64,000 bases of DNA. Origin: Spizellomyces sp. 'palustris'. Taxonomy: Eukaryota; Chytridiomycota; Chytridiomycetes; Spizellomycetales; Spizellomycetaceae. Where the stretch lies: contig QEAR01000023.1 of NCBI GenBank assembly GCA_006535965.1, forward strand, positions 219,131 to 283,130, given 5' to 3'. Under the pieces are notes generated by a model, which had not been told where the DNA came from, did no database searches, and saw only the letters and a program-made list of their open reading frames with translations. The first letter of the stretch is position 1. Every line of letters starts with the position of its first letter. The position numbers and the translations under genes are program-made. Positions 15,901 through 26,870 of the stretch are shown in pieces.

Positions 15901-16791
15901 GGACCACACTGTTTCCAAAACAAACCCTCTTGCTTGCAAAGCCGCTTGTACTCCCCGAAAATTGTATTCGTAGCCAGAAATGATAACTGTATTACTCGAA
16001 CCTGGATTAAAAGCCTTGGTGTCCTTGTTGAACATGGCAACCCGCCCTTCGTTGGTGGAGCTTGGACAGAGCACCCTTTGTAATCCAATGGTCAAGAATG
16101 CAATCATGCCACATATGACGGCAATGATCATACAGAGGGCAACCTGCAATGTGATGATATAGTTATGAGTGTTTGAACGAGATCCATAGTGAGGGATCAA
16201 GTCACACGTCACCTTTTCGCGCCAGGCCTGTTGCACAGCTCTTTCCGTTTTCCCACAAGCCCTTAGACAAGGTGGCAGGAAACAGCAGGTCACAATCCTC
16301 GCAAACCAAGTCCAGATTTCGGATGAACCATCATCGTCATAATCATGCACAACTCTGTGAGCACCTTCTGGCATTTGTGACAATGGATTTCTGTGCCGTG
16401 TTGCTCCAGCGCGGGCAGCAGGAGGAGCTGCGCTCGGAGAGCGCAACATTGCACGTCGAGTACTCCGCTGACGCTCCGGTCTGGACAGGGTGTGTGCCCT
16501 CCGCGCCGATTGCATCGACTTGCGCATAGCATCTCCAGATTCCGCATCGGCCGCGTAGCGGGCAGGGAAGATGTCAGTATAATTTGGAATGGAGTACGTC
16601 GCCGGTGGCATTGGTAACCCCGAGGGCCGTTGCGGTAGTGCCTTTTCGCGGAAGTTTCTCCTTTCTACACCCATCCTTGTTTGAGTGGGGGTCGGAGTGT
16701 ACCCAGGGAGGGACGAGTGTCCTGTCGCATTCGAATCAACCGGCAGTTCCTCCGGGTCCATCCCTCCGTGAGGGTTGACATGTGAATGCAT
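12914..16791 (-). CDS. Class IV (CHS3-type) chitin synthase
   Basis: Family 2 glycosyltransferase that makes chitin at the plasma membrane. ATG at 16789-16791. A long Pro/Ser/Arg-rich cytosolic N-terminus is followed by membrane segments ([20 protein letters not shown]), an extracellular loop with the [10 protein letters not shown] block, another membrane segment ([15 protein letters not shown]) and the catalytic domain. The latter has [51 protein letters not shown] across an intron, [22 protein letters not shown] and the signature QRRRW. C-terminal membrane segments precede [20 protein letters not shown] and [15 protein letters not shown], both typical of Chs3. The protein ends in a Pro/Ser-rich tail ([11 protein letters not shown]). 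About five introns. Class IV assignment rests on these blocks from memory. Confidence 0.93.
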
Positions 16792-17249
16792 AATTAGGTC
16801 TGCACAATATAGTCAGCACATGCAGCTGGATGATGGTGCGAAATCTCGTTCCTCACACAACTTACACTAATCTAGAACCCACCAAAGAGGAAACCTTTTC
16901 TCTACCGCACAGTTTTAAAAACGTAGCAGATGTTTTATGCTCCTTGTCACCATTACCCAGCGGCGGGAAACTCGGCCAATGCTGAAAAAGAAAAAATCCG
17001 GGGGCAGGCGAGGCGGGCGAGGGCAAAACGATGACCTGTGACTTTCTTTAAAGGGCAAAAGCCTTGTTCGCCTTGCTTGTCCTTTTGGAACACTTTCAAC
17101 GTCATTCGTTTTGGGCTTCGTGACTCCGTTTTTGGTAAATGATAGAGGCACAGTCATGCAATGGCGGTGCATTTCATTTATACGCACGTGACAAGGATCG
17201 TTGGTTTCCGTCGTTTCCGTCGCTTTCCCGTCATTGGATTTCAACAAAA
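16792..17249. promoter_or_regulatory. Divergent chitin synthase/deformylase promoter
   Basis: 458 nt between divergent starts. A CACGTG palindrome lies at 17185-17190 (context GCACGTGACA), about 60 nt upstream of the deformylase ATG. No coding frame is convincing. Confidence 0.4.
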
Positions 17250-18105
17250 ATGTCCACGGCAGGTAAACTCACGGGATGGTTCAGGGTAAGCACGCTGCAT
17301 ATCTTTTATGCATATATAATTACTAAACAAGTCGTTTCTACGACACTATAGAAAGCACCGACGGTGTTGCGAGCGGGACACCCGTCCCTGCGCGTAAAGG
17401 CAGAAACCGTTAAAGTCGAGGACATTCCTACTCAAAAAATCCAGCGAGTCATCCGTGAAATGAAGGGCGTCTTTTCTTCTCCATACACTCCCGTGGTCGG
17501 TCTGGCTGCACCGCAAATTGGGCATCCTATCCGGCTGATCGCGTACCGGCTCGAGGACAAAAAGTTGTTGAAAGAAAGACGCATCGATCCAGTACCGTTA
17601 ACCTTCCTAATCAACCCTGTATGATTTATATTTTATTCTCTGGTCGCCTATTTTGGTGAGCCAAAACTGAGACTTGGTAAACTTTAGACCCTTTTAATAA
17701 CAGACAAGGACCCGGAAACTAAATGGACAGCAGAATATGAGAGCTGTGAAAGCGTGCCCAATTACAATGCATTGGTAAAGCGAGCGGGGCATGTAAAAGT
17801 GGATGCTTTGGATCTGCAGGGCAACAAGGTGTGAATCAGATCCTTGGCGTTTCGCAGGTGGTGCCTGGTTTAATGATGTTGCTATTCTTTAGGTGTCATT
17901 CAGCACGGGCGGATTTTTGGCGAGATTACTTCAGCATGAGATGGATCATCTTGATGGAGTATTGTTCACGGATCGCATGGACTGCAAGAGCTTCCGACAT
18001 GACAAGGTGCGGTTATGTCATGCACTATCTTTGCATACCTCTATCGTTGATTGATAAACCCTTCTACAGTACATTGACAAGTATGAGCTGTACACAGGCC
18101 GATGA
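17250..18105 (+). CDS. Peptide deformylase
   Basis: Metal-dependent enzyme that removes the N-formyl group from nascent organellar proteins. Five exons (17250-17285, 17352-17618, 17688-17828, 17893-18006, 18070-18105) give 594 nt, 197 residues. Motif 1 reads VVGLAAPQIG. At the motif 2 position (EGCLS in bacteria) it has ESCESV, keeping the metal-ligand Cys. Motif 3 is LLQHEMDHLDGVLF, the HExxH pair. The start MSTAGKLTGWFR is not an obvious mitochondrial presequence, so localisation is open. Budding and fission yeast lack this enzyme as far as I recall, so its presence points to an early-diverging fungus or to transfer. Convergent with the Rieske gene 174 nt away. Confidence 0.92.
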
Positions 18106-18279
18106 GCCGCAATGGCATCAACATTGTAATTTATCTTTACTAAACCACACAATATACACATGCAAGAAATACCTCAGCGATGAACAGACCGTAGGCCCTG
18201 CTTTGTTTATGCTTAGATACTGGCACCGTGTTCTGTTGCACCGTGTATGCGACACATCCCTCATCTAACTGACGCTTCC

Positions 18280-19481
18280 CTAGCCGATGACTATCTTGCC
18301 GTCGACTTCATTGAAATCATACGGAGGAATTTCCATATTCAATGGGGCGGGTCCTCTGAAATTGAAAGGTCAACCGCATAGCCCGTCATGACGGGTCCCT
18401 AAATATTGATGGCTCACTTTCGGATTCGTCCACTGATGTCATAATGAGAGCCATGACATGGGCAGAACCATCCTCCATAGTCCCCGGCTATTTATGGGAC
18501 AGATAAGGTCAAGAGATCCTTGATGTAACATCTCACGATCGTGTTCGCACACCTTCTCCAATGGGAACACACCCCAGGTGTGTGCAGACTCCCAGCATCA
18601 CTAGCCATTCGGGCTTTTTAACGCGATCTTCATCTTTTTCGGGATCTCGGAGCTCGCTCAGGGGAACTGAGCGGGCTTCAGCGATCTCTGTTACCATCAG
18701 GTAATGTCAAGTTCAGCATACACGACAACCCCAACCAATGGAACTCCTCACCGTCTGCTGTGCGGTGCCGAATAAATACTGGTTTTCCACGCCACTGAAC
18801 CAAAGTATCGTATTGGTCGCTATAAAACAGTCGAATCATGTGCACGATGTGCCTTTGTTTACCTTTACAACCACGTTCTTTGCCTTGGACGAAAATATGT
18901 ATCACTAGGGTATCTCCATCGAGATCAGTTAGGATGTACCTACCTCAGGCACTGATCCCATATCTAGCTCTACCTTGGCCAAGGCAAGCACGTCCGCGGA
19001 AGCAGCCAAATTTTCCATGTAATCGGTGACAATATTTTTGGCAGCAACTGCACCAATAACGCTGTAACCTGCAATAAGAAGGTACCTCGTGTTTCGCGCC
19101 GCAATTTCATCGTAATAGTATTTTGGTTCGATGCATTTGGCTTGTTCTTGCGGTGGACGGATAACATCATCATCTGGTCCAGCCTTTGTTACTGGTGAGC
19201 TGAATGCACGCTTCTGATATAAGAACTGAAGTGGAGCTGAGGTAGAGTACATGATTAACGTATATACGTAATTGAATGGACAGCAGTTTACCAGTAAAGT
19301 TTGTCTTGGAGACCAGCTCAGGAACTTGATAAGTTTTTACTGCAATATCGGAAACACATGGCCGATGGGCCTTCTTTGGTGTCGCCAAAGAGGTTGGGAT
19401 CAACTTCAAGACCACATTGGGTACCCGCTGTGTCCAATGTGTGCGTGAAAGCATCTCGGAAGGAAATATCGTCTTGAACAT
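18280..19481 (-). CDS. RIP1: Rieske iron-sulfur subunit of cytochrome bc1 complex
   Basis: Electron carrier of respiratory complex III in the mitochondrial inner membrane. ATG at 19479-19481; an Arg/Ser-rich presequence precedes the conserved segment. The membrane anchor is [19 protein letters not shown], followed by [19 protein letters not shown]. The next exon has [15 protein letters not shown], then [18 protein letters not shown]. The two [2Fe-2S] ligand boxes are intact: [11 protein letters not shown], and [15 protein letters not shown] after an intron. The last exon gives [19 protein letters not shown] and stops at 18280-18282. At least five introns, including one between the two cluster-binding boxes. 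Confidence 0.95.
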
Positions 19482-19795
19482 GGCTCCGGTCGCCCCGATC
19501 TTTAGATAAAACGAGGTGGAGACTGCTGAGGGTAGGGTAATTCCGATCACGTCACGTAATGTAGGTCATGCTGCTGTGCCCCACTTGGTCATCATGGCAA
19601 CAACGCTGGAGCAAGCCCCCCTCCCAGCAGCCGCACCCGCGCCGACGTTTTTCCTTGTTGATTTCCTTGACATTTCCTTTTCTACAAACACCATTCTGAC
19701 TAGGAAGTTTGCTCCACCTGTTGCGACCGTCACATTTGACGCTTAGATCTCTTCCGCTTCTGCTAAATTGGCCTTTTTTAACTGTCCCACACGCG
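19482..19795. other. Divergent RIP1/inhibitor-2 promoter
   Basis: 314 nt between divergent starts. A frame reads through part of it but looks like shadow coding, and nothing else is recognised. Confidence 0.4.
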
Positions 19796-20784
19796 ATGGA
19801 CGCCAACCACCAGCCTCGTGGCATCCTCAAGAAACCAATAGACCCAACGACTCCGTCGCGAGGGTATGCACCTGTGATTGAGGCGTTTGCATTGAGAATC
19901 TCTGTAATGGCAAAGAGGAAAGCATAGAATGAGAGAGACTGAAAACGCTCAAACCGCGCCTTCCCTTCCTGTATTTGCATGACTTCACAGGATACGTTGG
20001 GACGAAGACAATATCATGCTCACAGAGTCTCAAAAAGGGAATACGATGAAAATTACAGAACCCAAGACCCCCTATATCCGATACGATTCAGAGAATGACA
20101 TGATACTGGGAAGCACAGGTGCTTTCTCTTAGATGAGCCTTTTTCAGACTTATTCCCAGTTTATGACCAGACGTACTTGATCACATTAGGAAACGTTCCA
20201 CCGATGGAACTTTCCGATGCCATTTACTCTGCCCAACGATCTCCGGGGTCGACTGCCTCGCTGTCTGACACAGAATCTAGCGGATCGGATCGACGGCATG
20301 TCTCTGTTGATGATTGGGATGATTCGGGAGATGAGAAGGGAGAGCTGGACCCTGAAGGTTGGTGAACTATGGCTGCTTTACTTTTTCCTGCATTATGGGT
20401 AAAATTTAATACCTCTTTGTCATATCTACAGAAGCAGAGCGACACAGAAAGTTTGAAGCCCTTCGGTCTCAACACTACAACATGAAAGAGGCACTCCGCA
20501 AGGGCCGAGAACTCGCCGCAAAGACTACAGAAGGGCACGAAGACACTGCCAATACCGGAAATGGCGTGGAACAGGAGGACGATGAGGCACCACACTATGA
20601 CAGCAATTCAGATCTGGATGATCGGACGTCATTACCTGGGCTTGAAAATGAGGTGCATGAGCCGACGAGCGGATTGGCCAATTTGCGGCTATCTGGGATG
20701 CCGGCAGGGCGCGTTGGGCTGGGGTCTTTGGCTGCTTTCAAAAAGCAACGAGAAGCGAATGGGGATGGAATGGACATGCCATAG
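19796..20784 (+). CDS. Protein phosphatase 1 inhibitor-2 family (Glc8-like)
   Basis: PP1 regulator. The first exon (ATG 19796) encodes [20 protein letters not shown], containing the N-terminal [KR]GILK PP1-binding motif. An intron ending in ACAG joins to [17 protein letters not shown], the family's WDE(D/E)NI block, then [19 protein letters not shown]. Two further exons give an acidic Ser-rich segment ([28 protein letters not shown]) and the HYNMKEAL block ([19 protein letters not shown]), the third PP1 contact. The protein ends in [14 protein letters not shown]. Being acidic, small and heat-stable-like fits inhibitor-2/Glc8, which acts as a chaperone-like modulator of PP1. Fully nuclear or cytosolic; no membrane segment. 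Confidence 0.87.
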
Positions 20785-21090
20785 AAACGGCCTCCGGGCT
20801 ATACGCCGGCAAAGATACGATTGTAGCGGATCTGCTGGTTTGGGTATTCGCAGCTGGCTGGTATTTCCTTATCTGCATTCCGTATTGCATATACACAGCA
20901 AGTTCATTCTCCATATCTTAATGAAGCGAGTGTGTCATTCTTTCATCCGCGTGCACAATATATTTACAAATCCGATTGCGTAAGATATGTTAAAATAATA
21001 GAAATATACCAAATATCCGCCCCAAAACAAAAAGAGAAAGAAGAAAAATGTAACAGCGGACTGCGTATGTGTCCCCACCCCTCTTCGCAA
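20785..21090. other. Convergent spacer
   Basis: About 306 nt between convergent stop codons, AT-rich near 20990-21050. Nothing coding is seen. Confidence 0.5.
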
Positions 21091-24000
21091 TCAACTCGCG
21101 CTCTGCAGCCCTCCCGTTGCAGACGCGAGGGCCCTGACTGTGCCCTGTTTTACAATGTCTAGTGTCGCCTGCCCAGCGTCTTCGACAGCAGCGGCCGCAG
21201 GAGGACTGATAACCGCCACAATAGTTTTTGCGCCGCTTAAAGCGCGTCGTCCGACCTTCCAAAGTTGGAACCAGGACCAAATGGTAAAGCCGAGGACTAC
21301 GATGCGTAAAACACGACATCAAAACCAAAGCTCCAACCAGTATCGTCAGCCGAACCGTAAGTACTTACATGCCAGTAGGTAAGCAATGAGTTGATAGTAT
21401 AACTCTTGAAAGAATCCAAGTGCGCGTGGGCGGCCTTCAGCCTGGTGTAACGCCTCTTCAACGATCTTGAGTCGCCGAGATAATTCCTCATTGACCTGCT
21501 GATTGACAGCGTCCAATCCACACATCATCGCGCTTACATGTTCGTGAGACCTAGATGATAAATAAGATGCATCAATATTGGGAGCAACGAACCAGAAAGA
21601 TGCGGGCCACTTACTGATTATCACGAGTAGTCAGTTCCAGACATATATCTTCCAGGGTCGTCAATGAATCCGTGACTTTCTCCATTGCCTGGCGAATCTT
21701 CTCTTCAGTCAGCTTCACCCCAGTGACCTCGACGGTCTGCATAGGTGGTAAAGAGGAAGGGGTTCGGACCTCTCCATCCTTTCCGGCCTGAAGAGTGGAC
21801 GCATCTTTATCTTCTTGATTCTCCAGGGTATCGGAAACGTTTTGTACTGGCTCCGGCAGAGCAAGGCGCAACATGAGGTTTTTATGCTGATCGATTTGAT
21901 GCTACTCAAAGAATAAGTATAAGAGGCCGCACAGAAAGAGAGAGTCTGTGGCACGCGCCCGATGCAATTACCTCAATATCAACCTTGTACCTCTCCACGA
22001 AAGGCATCATCTTGTCCAATCGGCCGCCCAGCATTAATAGACGATCGTGTAAATCATGCTCTTCAGCAGTAAGGGATGAGTCGATATCCCGGTACGGATA
22101 TGTTTGGTCTCCACGATCAAAGGTTGAAATTGCTTGTGCACGTTGTGATGGGGGTCTCCCCTTGCTCGAGGATAGCGATTTGGACGCGGATACTTGACCG
22201 ATTTCTTCATCCTCCTCACCGGAGGTAGCGGATGTCACAATCCATCCTGCCAAACGTTTGATCGTGCCTCCCTCCTCCACGACATCCACCCTGGGAGAAC
22301 CATCCATGCCATCTATTCCATCTTGATCAGCGACACTGGATGTAGCGGAGGTTGATGATTCGTATCCCAGACGACTTCCAATGAAACTACGCTAATGGGT
22401 GCATTGCATACTATGTTAGCATATCAAAATGAGCCACTGAGCGGGTTTCGATGGATTGCCTTTCTCACCATTAGCTTCTTTCGACGGCGTGGCTTCTTGG
22501 TTGCCTCTTGCGAGTCTCCCAACTGGATCCTTGATCCAGTCTTGCTCGCTATATCCCCAGCGCTGGCTTTCTTTCCCTTCATCTTCCGTCGACTCCACCA
22601 TTGATCCCTACTTCGGCCCCGCGTCGCGCTTAGGGGATTTTCGCTGGAATCTTCGCTACTACTATCATCCCACACCCATCTCTTGCTTTGATCTCTTGTA
22701 AGTTTTGCTTTCAAATATCTAGCTTTCTTTCGCATCGCATCGGCATCGTCCCAACCAGCAGCCGCCATGCCGGTCTCTCCATCAGATTGAAGATTTTCTT
22801 CACCCTGAGCAGCGATATCTTTGCGTTGTCGTAGGCCAATCGTCTTCATCATGCCTTTAATGCCACGTGCACGTCCACGCGTATCACCATCATCCGTATC
22901 AGACGCCATACTGTCATCCAGTAGAGTCTCGCGGTCTTGTACTGGGCACACCTGTGTTGCCTCCTGATGCCCATAGCCTTGATCCTCTGGGTGCGACCCT
23001 GGTTCACTAATAGGATGCTCAGGCATATCAACATTATGGGCGACTCGAATTCGGCCACCACCCCCGTCCACATCTTCCCGGTGGGAAACACGTAAGCCTG
23101 GTTGGAAATTAAAATGAGTATTACAGAAACGCAGAGTCTTCTCCGTGCTTTTGTCCTCATTACCTTCATCGTCTCCGTCTCCAGAAAAAGGTGAGTGCCT
23201 ACGTGCACCGTTCCTTTCCCCTTTGACCAGCACCGGTTCTGACTCTGCATGCGCCATCCGAGGAGATTTCTTGAAAGGGCTGGAGGTCCTCGGCTTTCTC
23301 GAAATATCCATTCCATCTCTCGTAGACAGCGTGCTCGACTTGGTGATAGATCGTTGTGACTCGGCGCTGACGCGGGGAATGCTTGCCGGAATCACGAAGG
23401 ATGACTTTCCTTTCTTGTGACCCAAGTGGTCCATTGAAACCGCAGACAAGAAGCTCTTCTTCCGTCCAGGAACCTGAGGTATATTTACATTTTCTCCACT
23501 ACCGACCGATATGCTCGAGTCTTCAGGCGCACGCTTCTCAAGAATTCGGCCCCAGAACCCGGATTTCTTCCTTTTGGCTTGCCCATCAGGCACAGGAACA
23601 ATCTCCTCTGCATCTTCTGACTGGTCCAAATCCATCATTTGAGGTGATCCTGAAGATATGTTTGTCTCCATCGACACTTTCGGAGCACCCTGTGAAAGTG
23701 CCGGCGCCATGACGCTTGTCTGTTGAAGTCCCTCAAATGCATTTTCAGAGATTTCAGGTGGGGAGACCGCCTGCTCGGCCTGCGAAGAGCTCGGTCCTGG
23801 CGCGTATGCCAGTTTGCCGTCGTCGCTCAGCTCTTGGGCACTTTCCAGACGGTTGAAGGCCCCTGGTTCCGGTCCAGCTGATGCTCCCGTAAGAAATTGC
23901 CTCAGCAGGGACGGCGAGATAATAATTGTTCCATCCACGTCGAACATGGGCCTAGGTACTTCTCTCGTCGCGTCGTCGGCGGCCTCGACGCTCATGAATT

Positions 24001-25462
24001 GCCCTTGACTTGACTCTCCGGGCGCGGTTCCGTCGGGCGGTGATACGAGCGAACGACTAATAGCCTTACTTCGCCGCGAAAATCGACGATCCGATACCCG
24101 CAAAGAGTTCTGCCATTCCTCTTTGGTGGGGCGTCGTCGTTTCCGTGCCTTCTTCCATTTAGAAGGACGCTTTTCGTTGTTGGCAAGGACGTCATCAATA
24201 TCAGTATGCGCCCTGCTGGATGAGTCATTGGCCATGTTGCTCCTCTCTTGATCTTTATTATCCTCTTTATGCTCATTGTAATACTCAACTAGTTCCGTAT
24301 TACCAACAAGCCAAGTGTAATATCTTAGTTTCCATTTCTTTTGCTCTTCAGTTGAAGCGCCCGACTTCACAGCCCTTTGCCACATTGCCCTCCTCCATCG
24401 AATGACCTCGAGCGGGTTATATCGCAAATTTGAGGAGGAAATAAGGAGACAGATATGCGAATATCGGGTTTCAAAATATTGCTTGCACCGTGAAGAACGG
24501 TATAAAGTCTGCTGGGAAGGCTGAAAATTGGCTTCAGGTGCGTCCTCAACAGGTAGATTGACATCCGAGGGTTTCCGTTCCACGCTTGCTAATGTAATGT
24601 CAACCTGCTCAGCCAATAGAGAATCCGGCGTGGTGCTCGATGTAGTTCGTCTAGAAGCGTCGGTTGGCAGCGTCGTAACTGTATGCGGGCTCCCCTTAAC
24701 AGGGTCACGCTCAGTTTGCTTTTCTCGGTAATGCTGGGTAGAGAGATTCATTACTTGAAGCACGTATGGATCATCATCCGGAACGTTGGCCAGAACAGAA
24801 TCTAGTGGTGAGAAAGTCCCGTCCACTTTTGATGCAGCACTTAAGCTTTGGTGCGAATCGCGAGACGACTGAGAAATTAGCGATTGGGGATACGACGAGC
24901 CACTGAGCGGAGACGAGCGGGGCGGGTGTCGAGGAAGACTATCTGCGCGACCCTCAGGTTCAGCTGGAAGTAAGAAAGCTGGCGTAGATTCCAATAGCAT
25001 TGGATAGTGCGTGGAATTGGAGCTTCTCATGGAATAATTGGACACGCGACGGGAGCCAGGAGCACTGCTAATAAGGGCACGGTGGTCTCGGACCGATGAA
25101 GAAGTAATCGCCTGGCCCGCGCTAAACTGTCGGTAGCTTGACCGGTGCGCAGGTTTACGGTATGGCCCATAGCTGCCCGCGTTTCCCACTCCTCCGTAGG
25201 ACACTGGCGGCTGCCGCCGACGTAGAGCGGGCGCCGGGTCGCTCTCAGATGTGCCTTCGGTATCCGCGGTACTGTGCTCCAGAAGATCATCATCGTTTTC
25301 TCTGGTTGTTACACCAAAGTCAGAGTCTGCTATCCCTTCACCGCCGTCACTAGAGCTGTCGTCCCATTCATCGGTGTCCAGCTCCGTTGTCGCTCCCAGT
25401 CGTCGACTCTCATACTGCTCACGTAGTCCATCGTCACTTGTCTTCTTCGCCTGCGAGCCCAT
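21091..25462 (-). CDS. Large low-complexity protein with C-terminal membrane anchor, unknown function
   Basis: ATG at 25460-25462 (MGSQAKKTSDDGLREQYESR). A single 3-kb exon encodes about a thousand Ser/Pro/acidic residues, mostly low complexity, with one conserved-looking block LRYNPLEVIRWRRAMWQRA then KKWKLRYYTWLVGNTELVEY. Shorter exons add GYESSTSATSSVADQDGIDG, a predicted helical region (HDLHDRLLMLGGRLDKMMP; VNQQVNEELSRRLKIVEEAL) and a final exon with the membrane-spanning segment VVFYASIVVLGFTIWSWFQL followed by GRRALSGAKTIVAVISPP. Stop TGA 21091-21093. The YNPL..IR.RR block resembles one I have seen in uncharacterised fungal proteins, so this looks like a fungal tail-anchored family. No function is assigned. 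Confidence 0.75.
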
Positions 25463-25680
25463 ACTTCCACCACAGTCATGGTGCTATCATGAGTTTACAG
25501 CCCAACGTTATGGCGGTTCCACGGTCCGCGTCCCAAGGCACGCTGATGGCCTTCAAACGCGGCATCTGTGTCACATTTACACGTGTTCTCACGTGAACAA
25601 GACGAAATCGAAATCCATTGCCTTCTGCAAAAGTTTCTTCCCACCGCGCTGAAGGGTCCATACTTGGAGGGAAACCGTCC
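25463..25680. promoter_or_regulatory. Divergent promoter with paired CACGTG sites
   Basis: 218 nt between divergent genes. Two CACGTG palindromes sit 10 nt apart, one helical turn, at 25580-25585 and 25590-25595. Such spacing would place two bHLH dimers on the same DNA face; that is inference. Confidence 0.4.
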
Positions 25681-26710
25681 ATGTCGAGGGAATACGACGA
25701 CAACGACGCTGGACGCAGCGATCGCCGTAGAAGGGAAAGCAGGAGTAGGAGTAGGAGTCGGGGTAGAAGCCGGAGTGGGAGCAGGAGCAGTAGAGCGCCA
25801 AAGGAAGAAGTACGATCGCTGTTCATTCGCGGACTTTCTGACACTACCAGGTAAATTACTTGGTGAACCCTGAAGGGGAGTAGTATAATGTCCTTTTCTA
25901 TGTGGCTGATCCGATCGCCTAGGTCGCAAGACCTACTGGAGGCATTTCAGGTGAGTTTCAACTTGTAGGTGGAGCCGAATCTAGGCGATCTGACTTGCCA
26001 TTCCTCAGACGTATGGTACCGTTACGGATTGCTATCTCCCCAGAGATTATTACACCGGGAAGCCCAGAGGTTTTGCCTACATCCAGTGAGTTCCTTAATT
26101 TGCATTGACGGAATACCCGTCCAATACAGTACCAGTTGCCGACCACTAATGTTTTTCATATTAATGCAACTAGATATGCCACACAAGAAGAAGCGGATCG
26201 GGCGTTTTCAAAGATCGAATATATAACAATCAACGGTCGCACGGTAACGATCGAGTGGGCCGCCGGACGCAGAAAAAGTAAGTGCTAACATTCAGAAGCT
26301 GAAGTTTCTTTGCAAAAGCTCTGTATAACATGGCATGCAGCTCCTATAGAAATGCGTGGGCGGGGGCCCCGTCCCTCCAGATATCGGCCACGAGGAGGGT
26401 ACGGATCTTGGTTATATTTACAAATCAGTCGAATGTTTACTGTGTACCTAACCATGCCATCAAATCCCGCAGGACTCCTTCCCCACGGCGTCGGCGAAGG
26501 TCTAGATCGAGATCGCCTGCACGCTCCTATCGCCGCAGAAACTCACGATCGCGCTCGAGGTCTCGCTCACGATCTCCTAGAAGGGGCCACAGAGACGCGA
26601 ACAGCGGCTATAACGAACGGAATGGACACCGTGAAGTTGCCAAAGACCGCCGGGACGACGTTTCTCGCTCACGATCGCGATCAGGAACACGCTCAGCCAG
26701 CCGTGACTAG
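25681..26710 (+). CDS. SR-type splicing factor with one RRM
   Basis: ATG 25681 opens MSREYDDNDAGRSDRR, then an N-terminal Arg/Ser stretch. The RRM starts with RNP2 SLFIRGLSDTTR, continues across two introns (SQDLLEAFQ, TYGTVTDCYLPRDYYTGKP) to RNP1 RGFAYIQ, and ends EYITINGRTVTIEWAAGRRK. A Gly/Arg/Pro linker (RGRGPRPSRYRPRGG) leads to a C-terminal RS domain with repeated RS dipeptides, ending SRSGTRSASRD. RS-RRM-RS order recalls SRSF10/12-like or Tra2-like proteins. Expected role is constitutive and alternative pre-mRNA splicing in the nucleus, fitting the heavily intron-split genes around it. Six exons. The neighbouring gene upstream is divergent. Confidence 0.88.
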
Positions 26711-26870
26711 ACGCGTTTGCTGTCGAGTAAATGTGTTCATTGCGGATGTAGGTATGGCGACCTTATGTAGCAGTAGCATAGTTGTGAACTCTTGCTGGCT
26801 TGGCGTTGCGATGAATGCAAGAATCTATTTGTTGTGTCGCCGCCGTGGTATTCTCATGTTGCGCCATCGT

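Noticed and set aside
19516-19746. Plus-strand frame with an Ala/Pro-rich stretch as a small gene upstream of inhibitor-2.
   Set aside because: Composition is low complexity, it lies in the divergent promoter and probable leader, and no conserved segment is seen.
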